Shown piece by piece: positions 1-11,083 of a stretch of 64,000 nt of DNA. Source of the stretch: Cryoendolithus antarcticus (taxonomy: Eukaryota; Ascomycota; Dothideomycetes; Cladosporiales; Cladosporiaceae); contig NAJO01000027.1 of NCBI GenBank assembly GCA_002077065.1, positions 372,001 to 436,000 on the forward strand. Direction: 5' to 3'. The translations under genes and the position numbers were made by a program. Positions within the stretch are counted from its first letter, which is position 1. Every line of letters starts with the position of its first letter. Under the pieces are notes generated by a model, which was not told the origin of the DNA, ran no database searches, and saw only the letters and a list, made by a program, of their open reading frames with translations.

Positions 1-1
1 G

Positions 2-1168
2 AGGCAGAGCAGCTTGAATACATTTGACCGCAGACCAGCACCGAGATACCCACCTGAGGACGACTACCAGATTGCTCCCTACCGACCTATCCCACTACCC
101 GTTCGTCGGCCATATGAGGACTTTGACCAGCCGCGCTACCGCGATCCCGAGCCGGAGAACTACCGCGAAGTCGAGATCAAGCGTGAGCGGTCTGTACACC
201 GCAGATCTGGCAAGGCCAAAAGTCACAAGTCGAGAGCATCTACGAGAGCATCTACTGTGACATCTCGCTCATCGAGCTCTTCTTCTTCAAGCAGCGAGAG
301 TCTCGAGAGCAGAGTCAGCAAAGCCACTACTAAGGTCAAGGCAGGCAAGAAAGGCAAGACTCGCATGCCGAAGCGACTTGTGCACCGCGACGCACTCCAC
401 GACCTAGCATACCCTTATGATGAGGAAGAGGACTTCTATGTGCTTCGCATCGCTTTGGAAAAGGAGCAGATCGACGAAGTCATCAAGATCTCCGAGATGT
501 ACAAAGCCGGCGACAAGAAGACCGTCTATCGCTACGATGAGCAAGTCAGAGACTCGGCAACTGTGGCCGAGCCCGAGGGCTACCGCGAAGAAGTCATCCG
601 CAAAGAGTATATCAACCCACCATCGGATTTTCTGCCTGCACCCTCAGTGCACTCGCACAAGTCTCGCAGCCGTGCCCGTTCGACCCGTGCTCCGAGTCCG
701 AGCTCAGTGTCCACTGTCACGCGCCGCTTGTCGCCTGCTCGCACGAACCGCGACCGCGGACGTAGTGTGTCCGGTACTGTCTTCGAAGAACGTAAAACTG
801 TTGTGGAGGAACGGGAAGGTACGCGCGCACCGACAGTCGTCCTCTCACCACGCGATGATTTCTACGAAGAACGCAGGACCGTAATCGAGGAACGGGCACC
901 TCAGTCTGGCGCATTGATCATTCAGGAACGCGCCCCGGACCGTAGCGGCCGCGCCATCGAGGCCGAGATTCGTGCACTGGAGGCCGAGAGGCGAGCATTG
1001 CGTCACGAGCGTGAAACGGAGGATTACAAGCTGGTTGAGTACCGGGAACCCGGTCCACCTAGAGAGGTATTGCGGATCGTTGACAGGGAGCAGAGTCCGG
1101 ACAGGAAGGTTCTGAGGGTTGAGAAGGATCGGAAAGGTAGGATGGCTTTGGTTCGGTCTGCGCATTAG
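2..1168 (+). CDS. DUF8035-type RS/charged-rich protein, 5' partial
   Basis: The frame is open from the first bases of the window and no in-frame ATG precedes the conserved part, so the gene starts upstream and about 388 residues are visible. The product is rich in Arg, Ser, Glu and Pro, with an SR/poly-Ser stretch. It has one conserved block (GKKGKTRMPKRLVHRDALHD, then LGYPY-like LAYPYDEEEDFYVLRIAL and IDEVIKISEMY) that I recognise from memory as the fungal DUF8035 family. The C-terminal part repeats charged EERxTVxEER-like units, the kind of sequence that forms a long polar helix. No catalytic motif or membrane segment is seen. The function is unknown. Confidence is good that it is a real gene and moderate for the family name. 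Confidence 0.75.
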   Translation, partial: RQSSLNTFDRRPAPRYPPEDDYQIAPYRPIPLPVRRPYEDFDQPRYRDPEPENYREVEIKRERSVHRRSGKAKSHKSRASTRASTVTSRSSSSSSSSSESLESRVSKATTKVKAGKKGKTRMPKRLVHRDALHDLAYPYDEEEDFYVLRIALEKEQIDEVIKISEMYKAGDKKTVYRYDEQVRDSATVAEPEGYREEVIRKEYINPPSDFLPAPSVHSHKSRSRARSTRAPSPSSVSTVTRRLSPARTNRDRGRSVSGTVFEERKTVVEEREGTRAPTVVLSPRDDFYEERRTVIEERAPQSGALIIQERAPDRSGRAIEAEIRALEAERRALRHERETEDYKLVEYREPGPPREVLRIVDREQSPDRKVLRVEKDRKGRMALVRSAH

Positions 1169-1961
1169 GTTTCTTCGAGAAAAGAGGGTGGGTAGTGTGA
1201 TGCTACGTTTTGTTTCCCTTACTGTATTGGAGTTTGCGATATGGTCGAAGCCGGACTGACACATGTCGTGTAGCAGAACGCGCTCGATCGAAGCAGGCGA
1301 AGAAGGTGGCATTGGCGATGGCGACGCTTACTTGAGTAGCCATTGGCCGACAGAGGCGCTTCACGATTGATGAAATACGGCCTAGAGTTGCATCGCACTT
1401 TGGAGGAGTGCGCAATTGAATGTGGTGTTCCATTTGTATGCGCGTGCAGGACACGCTGTTCGAGCAGCGATAAGACATCTACTCCTAGAGTCACAATACA
1501 TGTTGTTGCACCTGCGATGACTCTACTTTCGTATTCTCACGATCTCTTTCGCCATAGCGCTTGGCATGGCATTAATCACGGATTCGCGATATCCGGCGGA
1601 GGTGATTCATACCTGTGAGACAGTCGCACTTACCTCCCAGTCTGACAGCCTTCCAAGAAGGCCGAAAATGTATGCTATGCCCACGAAAGAGGTACTCATC
1701 AACGCACGTCCTCGGGGAAACATGAGCTGCATCTCGACAAGGTTTGCGATCCCAAGCCCGCAATTCGGAACTCATCCCCGCTTTCTCAATGCCGGATGTC
1801 TGGAAACACATAACGCACCGCCATAGGGCGTAAGACAAACGCACCGTTCAAACCCGTCGTGAAAAATCTTCTGCCTTCGGGCTAGGTAAGTAAGTTCCTC
1901 AATACATCAAACCCTACAGGTAGGACTTCTTCGAGTTCTGTGTCTACCTCAACTTGCCATC
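1169..1961. other. intergenic, 0.8 kb, no gene seen
   Basis: Only short overlapping open frames without family similarity. The last ~100 bases before the transporter start are pyrimidine-rich, as expected for a fungal promoter/5' leader. Confidence 0.6.
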
Positions 1962-3352
1962 ATGGCGCCCTCATCGCCTTCCCTCTCCGCCACCACGGCC
2001 CACATCCCTACAGTCCTTGAACCCATGGATATCGAAGACCTCTCCCCACTGGACTCGCAATCTCTTCCCCGCGCCGACGGCGGGAAGCAAGCCTGGCTCG
2101 CCCTCGCCGGCTGCTTTACGCTGGAGATGCTAGTCTGGGGATTCCCTTATGCATTCGGAGTTTTCCAGGACTTCTACCTTACACATGAACCCTTCTCATC
2201 GTCGCCGACGGGTATAGCTGCCATTGCTACGACGGCTTCGGGGATCATGTTCTTGGCAAGTCCGCTCGTGGCGATTGCCATACAGCGGTTCCCGGAGTGG
2301 CGTAGACGGGCAAGCTTCGCGGGCATCGCGGTGATGGCTATTGCGTTGATCGGGGCGAGCTTTGTGTCGAGTACTGCGGCGTTGCTGGGGCTGCAGGGTG
2401 TGTTGTATGGGGTGGGAGGATTGACGGTGTATTTCCCGGCTATGTATATTTGTGACGAGTGGTTCGTTAAGCGGAAGGGTATCGCGTTCGCAGTCATTTG
2501 GTCCGGTACCGGTGTAGCTGGAGCTATTGTGCCATTTCTGAGTCAATGGCTGCTGGACAGCTTTGGCTTTCGGATGACTTTGAGAGTCTGGGCTGTGATC
2601 ATTGTATGCCTCTCTTAGAGCCCTTGTCATCTTAGACCTACTGATTGACGATCTCACAGGTTGTCCTCGCTACGCCCTCAGTCCTTATTATGCGTCCTCG
2701 TCTACCTATAGTACCATCAGGCTCTTCGTCCCTTCGCCCGATCGATCTCTCGTTCTTACGTCGGGCCCCGTTCTGGATCTTCTCTCTCGGCAACGTAATG
2801 CAGTCAATCGCCTACTTCCTTCCGCAACTCTGGATCCCGTCATTTGCACGCCAGATTGGCTTGCCGCCGCTCGCGGGTCCATTGGCACTATGTCTGTTCA
2901 GCTTAGCAGCCGTAGGTGGCTATCTCTCACAGGGCGCATTAGTGGACCGGTACCACGTCACTACTGCGATCTTCGTTGCGACTCTGGGCTCTGTTGTTAG
3001 CGTCTTCATATTCTGGGGCCTGACAACAAGTCAGCCGATGCTGTACGTCTTCGTCATCATTTGGGGGCTGACAGGAGGCGGCTACGCGGCGAATTGGTCT
3101 GGTGTAGCTATGGCGATAAAGCAAAGTGGTGTTCATGTCGAGACTGGCCTGATCATCTCATTGATGTGTGTCAGCAAAGGCATTGGAAGCCTGGTCAGTG
3201 GGCCGATCAGTGAGCAGTTGCTACTCGCTGGAGGCGTGAGAGGCTCGAAGGGAGCATATGGGACGGAATACGGGGCCATCATTTTGTTCACGGGCATCTG
3301 TCTCGCGTTTGGAGGTATTGCCTGCGTAGGAAGGCTTGCAAAGTGGGTGTAG
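1962..3352 (+). CDS. MFS monocarboxylate-type transporter
   Basis: Two exons, 1962..2603 and 2660..3352, joined in phase 0. The 56-nt intron has donor GTATGC and acceptor CACAG and a CTGATTGAC branch-like site. The spliced product is 444 aa. After a hydrophilic N-terminus ending in GGKQAWLALAGCF come about twelve hydrophobic segments. Recognisable blocks of the fungal MCT (SLC16-like) family are WGFPYAFGVFQDFY, the ICDEWFVKRKGIAFAV loop after TM4, and SGTGVAGAIVPF in TM5. Family members carry monocarboxylates or similar small acids across the plasma or mitochondrial membrane; the substrate here cannot be told. The stop lies only 32 bases from the stop of the next, convergent transporter gene. 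Confidence 0.88.
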
Positions 3353-3384
3353 CTCGTGATACAGTATGTATATACTCATTGCAT

Positions 3385-5599
3385 CTATGACATTGGTCTC
3401 GCCTCGAACTGACGGTCGGCGTAGTACTTGTACGTCTTGGCGAACTTGTAGCGCCAGAACTTGCCCTTCCAGATGAACGCACCTGCAAAGGACAAGATGA
3501 CAAGCCCGAGTGCGCCGATTGTGTTGAAGACGTTAGGAAGACCGACCGCAGCTGCCCAGGCTGGGATAGCGAACACGAAGATCGTGGAGAAGGTGTTGCG
3601 AACCACCGTAAGCGCAGTCAGCGCATCGCCAACAATTTCTGTGACGTGTCAGTATAGCCTCGGTAGCCAGAGTGCGACCAGCGATCAAAGTGGACTTACC
3701 ATTGTAAGCGTCCAGCAGATAGACCAACGCCAAACTCGACAACGGCCCGCTACCAAAGTTCGCAATGCCGAACGCCATAGCTACTTGCGGCCAGGGCGCG
3801 CCACCTGCAAGTGCATATGCAAACCACCATGCGCCAGCCAGCTGGAACGGAACAAAAGGTAAGAATACCCAGAATCGCATCTCGGGTTCGTAGATGCCGC
3901 CGTTGCGTTTCGCGAGTCGTAGTGCGACGAAATCGCTGACCGGTCCGACTACGATTGTGCCCAAGGTGGAGCCGATGAAAGGTGCCAAGCTCATTAGTCC
4001 GATCTGCGAGGCGCTGAAGTTGTACGGCGCATCCAGCATGTAGGTAGAGAGAGCGGTGGTCATAACAGTCGACCAAGCCAGGAGGATGCCGTATACCAGG
4101 GAACAGTAAGCCACGCCCGGGATCGTGAACAGGATCATGAAGGGCTGCCATGAGTGTCGGAGAAAGTCGACCCATGGACCTTCGGAGGTCGTCAACAAAT
4201 TCAGTCGCTGGGCATAGGTCTTGCGTGGCTTGGAGTGATTGATCTGAATCGTGCTCAGCTTGCGGCGAGTCTCAGCGTCAGGTTCGTGAGAGTGCATGAC
4301 TTCAGCGGATGGCGGGAAATCCGATGCTGGAGACTCTGGGGCAGCCTTCTCGCCTTTCTCGGAGTTGAAGATGGTGTTCTTAACAGTGGCGGAGGTCACA
4401 CTGCCCTGCCTGCCTTCCAGGGTCTCGAAGTGCATGAACTTCGTTTCTTCGAAACCGAAAACGAACATGAGGAACTGAATGCCGAAGAAAATGGCGCACC
4501 ACCACCTGTGAAACAGTCGTTAGCTATGTCTTAGGCTCCTGTTGGTGCAGCAGCAAAGTTCCGGTCGTTCCGGTGAAACTTCGGAACCTCTTGGCACCGG
4601 AGAAGGGGGTGGAAGCGGCGGTGACGGTGAGCAAGGAGTGGAATTCGGGACGTACCAAACCCAGCGCCATCCCATGTTCTGAGTTATGAAGCCAGAGGCG
4701 ACGACAGCCAGGTTGCCACCAACGTTAGCAACCCAGATGTAGATTGCGTTCATGGTCCCGCGTTGATGGACGAAGAAAACGTCCGCGATGGTCATCTGAA
4801 TCAGGACTTCCGCAAGAGCGCCAAGCCAGCATTGAACCGCATTTCTAGAGTCCCGTCAGTGTCTAATTAGATGCGTTGTAGAGGGGTGGGAACGTACACT
4901 CCCCACCAGTCGCCGGCTGTCTGAGTCTTGGCGGCCCAGATCGAGATCCCAAACTGTGCTATCGATGAAAAGACGTAGACTGGCCTGCTGCCATACTTGA
5001 GTGCGAATGGAATGAGCATAGGAGCGCCAAGAGCCAGTGTAGCACATCCAATGGCGTAGGTGTTGGTCAAAGTCACATTGCTGAAGCCTATATATTATAG
5101 TCAGCGCCAAGATCTAATCTTCGACGTCCAAAGGACAACAAGCAGTTGTCCAAAAGCCTCCTCGGGCTCTCGTCGCGAGCTTATGCGTTTGATCTGGACT
5201 GGCTGGCAGATTGTAGTGCATGATGTGAGAATGTCCGCAATCCGTCCATGTCTGGTAATTCGACATCTGGCCAGATTCTCGCTGACGTCCGGATCTTCCG
5301 CACTCGAGCCTTTTCATGTCTTACACTATGTGCTGTTGTGGGGGCTTACCAAGCTCGTCCGCCAATGGTCCCCAAGTCGGGCTCGTGGCATTTACAAATG
5401 CGAACACCATCATAGCATAAAAGCATGCCAAGCTGAAGTTGATGACCTTCTGGTACTTTGGCCAGTTGAGAGGATCGTTTGGATCATCACTGGGACGTGG
5501 CTGGAGGATGATCTCGGTTTCGGTCGAGTTCGTTTCGCTCTTCAGCAGCGTCTGGAGTCGAATCGTGCCCGGAGGCCAGTCGCGGTCGGTGTCGGTCAT
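3385..5599 (-). CDS. MFS transporter, DHA1/HOL1-like
   Basis: Five exons in transcript order: 5350..5599, 4898..5087, 4656..4844, 3700..4505, 3385..3638. All junctions are GT-AG and keep frame, giving 562 aa. The start is the ATG at 5599, followed by the NDPLNWP.xxK motif typical of fungal DHA1/HOL1-like carriers just before TM1. About twelve membrane segments follow, with the family's long charged loop between TM6 and TM7 (residues ~270-330). This family exports or imports drugs, polyamines or organic cations; the substrate is unknown. The first intron (262 nt) and third intron (150 nt) are longer than the local norm. The upstream GTG-initiated extension is ignored because the ATG fits the family N-terminus. 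Confidence 0.87.
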
Positions 5600-6902
5600 C
5601 TTCGCTACAATGTCCAGCAGACTGAAAGACACACAGTAATAGACGGCAGGAAGTCAAAAGAAGGGAAGTGCTAGTCTTGGCTTTTGGAGATTGGAGACGA
5701 GGTACATTCGACGACCTACATATCCATGTACTGCCGAAAGAAGCAGCTCCCAAACCCACGGATCCTTATCGCTGCCACGCGAACATAAGCTCCAGAGTGG
5801 CGCCGAGTGACACGCTGCAAGGGTTCGAGACGCACAGAAGCCAGCAGGGCCAGATAGCTCGAGAACTTCGGATGCAATACATGCATGCCAGATCCGCGAT
5901 CCTCGAGGTCTCGAGCGATAAGCATTTGACAAACGGTCCTTACGTCACCTTTAGCTGCTCATTGTAGATCTAGCGTTGCAGTACTTCCATGCGACATTGT
6001 TGCGAAGTGTGAAACGACCGTAGTTACGCAACCTGCTGTGCTCGTGGGACGATCCCCACGATCAAGGTCGTGGATGGCGAGAAAGCGTACAGTCATAATC
6101 TCTTTGAAGCTGGGTGCATCGACCTATCCGGTAAGTGTTCACGGCCCAAAAGCCACATTGCAGGCGCCGCGGCAGCTCCAGGTTTCATGCAGATAGGCGG
6201 CGGTGGTGAAGATAAGGTCTTTAGCTGCCCCTGCCGCTGAGCCGGCCATTGGTGCCAAGCTTGGAAGCTGTAGCGTGCTCACGTGACCAAGTACATCTGG
6301 ACTTTCTGGTAGAACCGTGGTATGTTGATGGACTAGGGCAACCTCGTTTCACAGCCGATTCCAAATGTCGAAAGGTGTCGTGCTTCGATTCTCACAGTGC
6401 CTGCGGTCGTCGGGGAAGTTGAGGGAGTACCTGGGCTGGCGAGTCGCACCCTTTGTACATCCTCGAACTCCGTGCGCGGACTTCGCGGGATTCGTCATGT
6501 GGGCCTCTGTTGTATTGAGCAGTAGTCACCTGCGGGACAGAGCCGTGAAGCAGATAGTCAGTGTTGCGTGTATTGTAGCCTGAGAAATGAGGCCACTAGT
6601 CGGAGTTTCCGGTCAATCGTTCCTCCGCTGTCCTGCCGTCAGGACATCCGGACAGCATCCATGTCGGCTGCGCTAAGTCATCCATCCTTACCTACAGCGT
6701 CGCACGAAGAATTACCACAAGACACGCACTGACCGGCTGAACCTCACTCAAGCGAACCTATATTGACCGAAGCCGAGCGTCCCAAAATTACAAGTGTTGA
6801 CTCGCCATCCGCACTTCCTGTACCGGTAGCTCACACCCTCGGTGATACGGCCAGGCTGCCAATCCTAAGAGGCGTTCAGCGACCTTCTTCCAGACTGCAA
6901 CG
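5600..6902. other. intergenic, 1.3 kb, no gene seen
   Basis: Separates two divergent genes (MFS on minus, CUE protein on plus). Open frames here are short and unlike known families. It probably holds both promoters; no specific site can be supported. Confidence 0.55.
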
Positions 6903-7499
6903 ATGGCCAAAGATCAAGCCTCGATCAACATCCCCCAACTCCTCGCAGTAGCACTTGTCGGCTTCCTCGCCCTGCGCTGGTACCTCAATAAACCCACATC
7001 ACCCTCCGGACCCACCGGCGCAACATCCTCCTCTTCTCGCAATGGCCGAGCAGTGGATCCAGCAAAGATCGAGCAAGTCAGCGCGATGTTCCCACAAATG
7101 GATCGAAGAACGATAGCCTGGGATTTGCATCGCAACGGAGGGAGTGTAGCCGCTACGTCAGAACGGATCCTCACAGGTCGAGGGCTCGACAACCCGCCGC
7201 CGAGCTACCAACCGCCGCTGCCTAGTCCACCTCCAATTGCTGGAGCAGTGTCGGGAAGTACCAGCGCCGCGACTAAGAGTTCGGGTAAGGTGGGAGAGGA
7301 TCTGATCACGAGATATGGGTTGCAAGGACGGGTCGGAGGGAAGGGGAAGGAGGCTGTTAGAAGCGATGCGCAGGTCAGAGAAGGCTGGACGGGCGACAAG
7401 GCGGCACGGGCTGAGGGGTTGAGGAGACGGAGGGAGGAGATGATTTTGGCTGCGAGGCGGAAGATGGAGGAAAGGGATGCATTGAGTGGAGGCATGTAA
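6903..7499 (+). CDS. CUE1: CUE-domain protein of the ER membrane (Cue1-like)
   Basis: Single exon, 198 aa. An N-terminal hydrophobic helix (PQLLAVALVGFLALRWYL, residues ~10-27) is the likely ER membrane anchor. It is followed by a Ser/Gly linker and a CUE domain at about residues 55-92 with the hallmark MFP motif (VSAMFPQMD) and a terminal IL in place of the usual LL. A C-terminal basic helix (RREEMILAARRKMEERD) sits where Cue1 carries its E2-binding region. In yeast, Cue1 recruits and activates Ubc7 at the ER for degradation of misfolded proteins. TM-CUE-helix order and short length support orthology, but I see no direct proof. The ATG has a purine at -3 (ACGATGG). Confidence 0.8.
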   Translation: MAKDQASINIPQLLAVALVGFLALRWYLNKPTSPSGPTGATSSSSRNGRAVDPAKIEQVSAMFPQMDRRTIAWDLHRNGGSVAATSERILTGRGLDNPPPSYQPPLPSPPPIAGAVSGSTSAATKSSGKVGEDLITRYGLQGRVGGKGKEAVRSDAQVREGWTGDKAARAEGLRRRREEMILAARRKMEERDALSGGM

Positions 7500-8008
7500 G
7501 ATTATGACTACCGCCCTCGGTAGTTCGGCCTGACCAATGTACACAAGACATACTCCTCAAGCCTGAAATGTGCACCAGATACGGCACGTGACCGTTTCCG
7601 ACTGGTGAAGTGCGAGATTTCACGAGACCCTCGAGGTCTTTTGGAGGTATATCGTGATGCTGTCCAGCACTTTGTAGCTTGACCTGAGCCGCAAGGATGC
7701 AACATATCTGTGATGCTGGCGCAGCCCTACGTTCATGTATGCACGCCACAACCCTGCGGAAGCTCGCCCGCAGCCCCGCGTAGAGCCGCATATTGAACTT
7801 CATGTCGAGTGCAGCTCCCAATCACATGCCAAATTGACTATCGATCCTCATTTCTCTCCTCATCACTACAATTGAGGCGCTCCTCTCGCATGTGATACGG
7901 ACAAGCGCGCCGGTAAGCTAGCCGCCTAGAGTTCCGCCCTCTCCTACTACACCACCACCCCCACGACACCACCCCAATGTCCACTGCTTCACACGCCAAT
8001 CCCCGACC
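7500..8008. other. intergenic, 0.5 kb
   Basis: Between the tandem CUE and NOT2 genes. The C-rich stretch near 7940-7980 resembles a 5' leader. Nothing else can be supported. Confidence 0.5.
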
Positions 8009-10136
8009 ATGGCGTTGCGCAAGCAGATCCATGATGATCCCCTCTTCCTCCCTCTCTCATCTCTCACAGATACGTTCGTATCGCCGACCAGACATGCTAA
8101 TCGTTACCCAGTAAGCACATCCTCCACGGCACCAGCGACCTCTATGCGATCCATGAATATGCCCTCCTTCAACGCCCCTTCTCAGGCGCCACAACCTCGC
8201 CAACCGGCGTCGCGATTGCAGAACACGCAGAAGGCGCCTTTAGGCAATGGCACGAGTTGGGGGTTTGGCTTACCTCCGGCAGCTGGAGCTGGAGGAGCGG
8301 GCTTCGGGGGAGGACTGGGGGGAGGCGTTGGCGCGGCGGGAGCGGGTAGAGGATTGGGAGGGCTGAGCGGGTTTGCGCAGGTTATGGGCGGCGGTGGAGC
8401 GCAGGGGCCGATTGATATGAGGTGAGTGGGCTCAGCGTGGTGGCACAGAGGTTGGACTGGCTGGTTCAATATTCGGACGACTGGAGCTGGACGTGCTATG
8501 TGCTGTTGCGAGAATCTGGCAGAGTGTATACTGGAACTCTGGAGGACGATGGCTGGACAAAGGCTTTGACGGGAGCCTACACATTCCTGCATTATGTTGG
8601 AGCAAGCCATTGCAGCTTGCTGGTTCCATATATGGCCTTCCAGGGGACCTTCGCCGCAGCCGAACATTGTCATCCACGCGCGATGGGACCTGTGTTTTCG
8701 TGAGCGCAAGCATTGATCAGTTCAGCTAACGAGGCATCCAGTGACTTCCCCACTCTTTCCGGCGGACCACAGCCAGCGGGCAACGCAGCACAGTCGAGTT
8801 GGAACAGCAATGTCCTCCGGCAACCCACCGCACAGCCACAGCAACCACTGCAGCCCCAATCGCGATCGCAGCAGCAACCACCGGTACAACAACGAGCGCC
8901 ATCGATAGCACCCTCACAGCAATCATCGTTAGACCAGCTCGAGAACCAGCGATCACAGCAATCCTCAGTCGATCGAGGAGTGGACGGCAGAGGAGGCGAT
9001 GACTTCCCGCCTCTCAACGGGCAAGCCAACGGCGATGGCTATGGGCATACGAATGGCTTCGGCTCGAGCCTACGATCGCCAGATAGCATGCAACCACCCA
9101 ACAATGCTCGACAAACGCAATTGCCGTTCCGAGACGGGAGCAACTCTACACAACAGAGTGCGCAAGCGCCCATCGGTCATCAGATAAATCAACCCGCTGC
9201 GGCACCACAAGCTGCACAGGTTCGTATCCGCATTCAAGCACTCTGCCGATCACCTTGATAGACTTTCCCTGACATCATACCAGCAATCACCCATCCCTGC
9301 GCCAAACGGCCAATCTCACCCTCAACCCTCCACAACGAAACGCTACGCCGATATGACCGAGTCTGAAAAGTTCGGTCTTGAAGCCCTGTCAGCCGCATAC
9401 GAAGCTCGCAAAGCTCTCGAAACAAATCAACCCGTCGACGAGACTCTGCCTCCGATAATGCGATCAGGCATCTTCTTCGGCCAAGATCTTAACAACCTTG
9501 GACTGGATCTCGACTCATTGGAGCCGCTGTACCCCACATTCGTGCCTTTTCCGGCTACGAATACTTCGGGAAGTGCGTTTGACTTCCATGATCGGCATAC
9601 GGTGCCGGATTTTGAGTTGCCAGATGCGTATACGGTCACGAATATACCGCCGTTGGCCAGCAGGGTGCCCGCCATGAGCGATGGTATGAATTGCTCTTTG
9701 TCTCGTGCGCTGTTATACATATACTGATGCTCACGCAGAAACACTCTTCTGCATTTTCTACCAAATGCCTCACGACATCACGCAAGAGTTGGCAGCACAA
9801 GAGCTCCACTCTCGCGACTGGCGATGGCACAAGCTGTTACGGCAATGGCTGCAGAAGGATACGCGGGAAGCCAACGCGGCATCATCAGTCCCGATACTGG
9901 ACCTGACGAATGGTGCGCCGGTAGGCGTGCAGCCTACCAGAGTAACGCCCGGTGTGGAGAAGGGCGTGTATGTGTTCTTTGACGTCGGTAACTGGCGGCG
10001 AGAACGAAGGGAGTTCGTGCTAAACTACGAAGAGCTGGATCAGAGGGGGCCGCTAGGACAAGGTGTCATGATGGGAGGCGCCGTTGGCGGCGGTGAAGGA
10101 CGCGGGAGCAGTGGTGTGGGCGGGGTCGGCGCATGA
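8009..10136 (+). CDS. NOT2: CCR4-NOT complex subunit NOT2
   Basis: Four exons: 8009..8421, 8742..9219, 9284..9683, 9739..10136, giving 562 aa. The first junction rebuilds the conserved IDMSDFPTLSG motif (DLSDFPSL in relatives). The last exon carries the NOT2/3/5 box (ETLFCIFYQMPHDITQELAA, then RDWRWHKLLRQWL, VYVFFDVGNWRRERREFVLNY). NOT2 is part of the NOT module of the main cytoplasmic deadenylase and links mRNA decay with transcription. The middle is Gln/Ser-rich and disordered, as is usual. The first intron is long (320 nt). The start is uncertain: ATG 8009 gives an N-terminus without family features, while ATG 8143 (MRSMNMPSF) resembles other NOT2 starts, and a GTAAGC at ~8112 could begin a leader intron. 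Confidence 0.88.
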
Positions 10137-10302
10137 TCATCGTGATCGCTGGACGCTCGCTCCATGTGCGACGGATAGTTCGCTTGCAGATGTAGCACCG
10201 ACTCCCGCTTTGACCCAGTCGGAGCTGTGGACTACACCGTCAAAGCAATCGTACCCACGTTCCACGATGATGTACGCGCTCCATCCGCGCTGCTCTCTAT
10301 CC

Positions 10303-10832
10303 TCAATCAACATAGCTCCCCCAAACACTAAACATCCAACCTAGAGTGACTGTAGCCACAGTAATACTACTCGCCCCCCCTCGTCCCCACCTCACGCTCC
10401 CAAAAACCCACCACTCGCTCACAAAATGCATCCACGCGACGCCATAAGTCCACAGCGCCAGCTGATAGAACCTCGGATCATTGAGACTGTATGCACAGTA
10501 GAATCTTATCACCGCTGCCAGCGCCGTCCAAGTCCCGAATGTTCGCGCGGAGAGGGGTGTGACGGGGGAGTTTGGGTTGGGGATCGCGGTGAAGGTGAGG
10601 GCAAGAGGGTTCGTGGGGGCTTTGTAGGTGGCGGGCGCAGGGCCGGCGTAGACTTCGCGGGTGCGGGCGAGGGTTGTGTAGGCTTGGATGGAGTTGGCGA
10701 GGGAGATGGCTGAGGTCTGTGGGTGGGGATCAGTGGGAGAGGTGGGGTTGTGGATGGGGGAGGGCGTACGAGGAGGAGCCAGTAGGGGAGGAGACCGCCT
10801 GAGAGAGGGGGAAGCCAGGCGGAGGTGGACAT
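10303..10832 (-). CDS. ERG28: Ergosterol biosynthesis scaffold Erg28
   Basis: Two exons, 10770..10832 (21 codons) and 10303..10716, joined in phase 0 by a 53-nt intron (GTACGC...CACAG); 158 aa. Exon 1 gives the first membrane helix (LLPYWLLL). Exon 2 carries conserved Erg28 sequence: TPLSARTFGTWT, VIRFYCAYSLNDPRFYQLALW, TYGVAWMHFVSEWWVFG. Erg28 tethers the C-4 demethylation enzymes (Erg25, Erg26, Erg27) in the ER membrane. A Pro/Asn-rich insert (VYAGPAPATYKAPTNPLALT) lies between TM1 and the ARTFGTW block, as in other Dothideomycete copies I recall. The start codon is 251 bp from that of the divergent reductase gene. Confidence 0.9.
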
Positions 10833-11083
10833 TGTGAGCTCCGATCGCGGGCAACCTATACCGTGTAACAAGTATGTAGACTATATCGTTGTTATCTCAG
10901 CTGGTTCCTGCATTGGCGGCGGGAGATCGTCCATCCAGCTGCGCCGAGGCGTGAGTTTGGTGGGCATTTCGTCTCGCTCGGATCTTCTTGACCTCACTTC
11001 ATCAACGCTACAATCGTCGTAAAGGGTACACAGATCAACATTGAATTGATCCGGATTTACACGCTCTTAGCATAGTCACCGCG
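10833..11083. promoter_or_regulatory. short divergent promoter between ERG28 and the 3-ketoacyl-CoA reductase
   Basis: Only 251 bp separate the two start codons, so both 5' leaders and core promoters must lie here. I see no exact sterol response element. The claim rests on gene geometry alone. Confidence 0.5.

Noticed and set aside
8422..8703. open frame of 93 codons inside NOT2
   Set aside because: It lies in intron 1; splicing it out rebuilds the conserved SDFPTLS motif, and the frame itself resembles no family.
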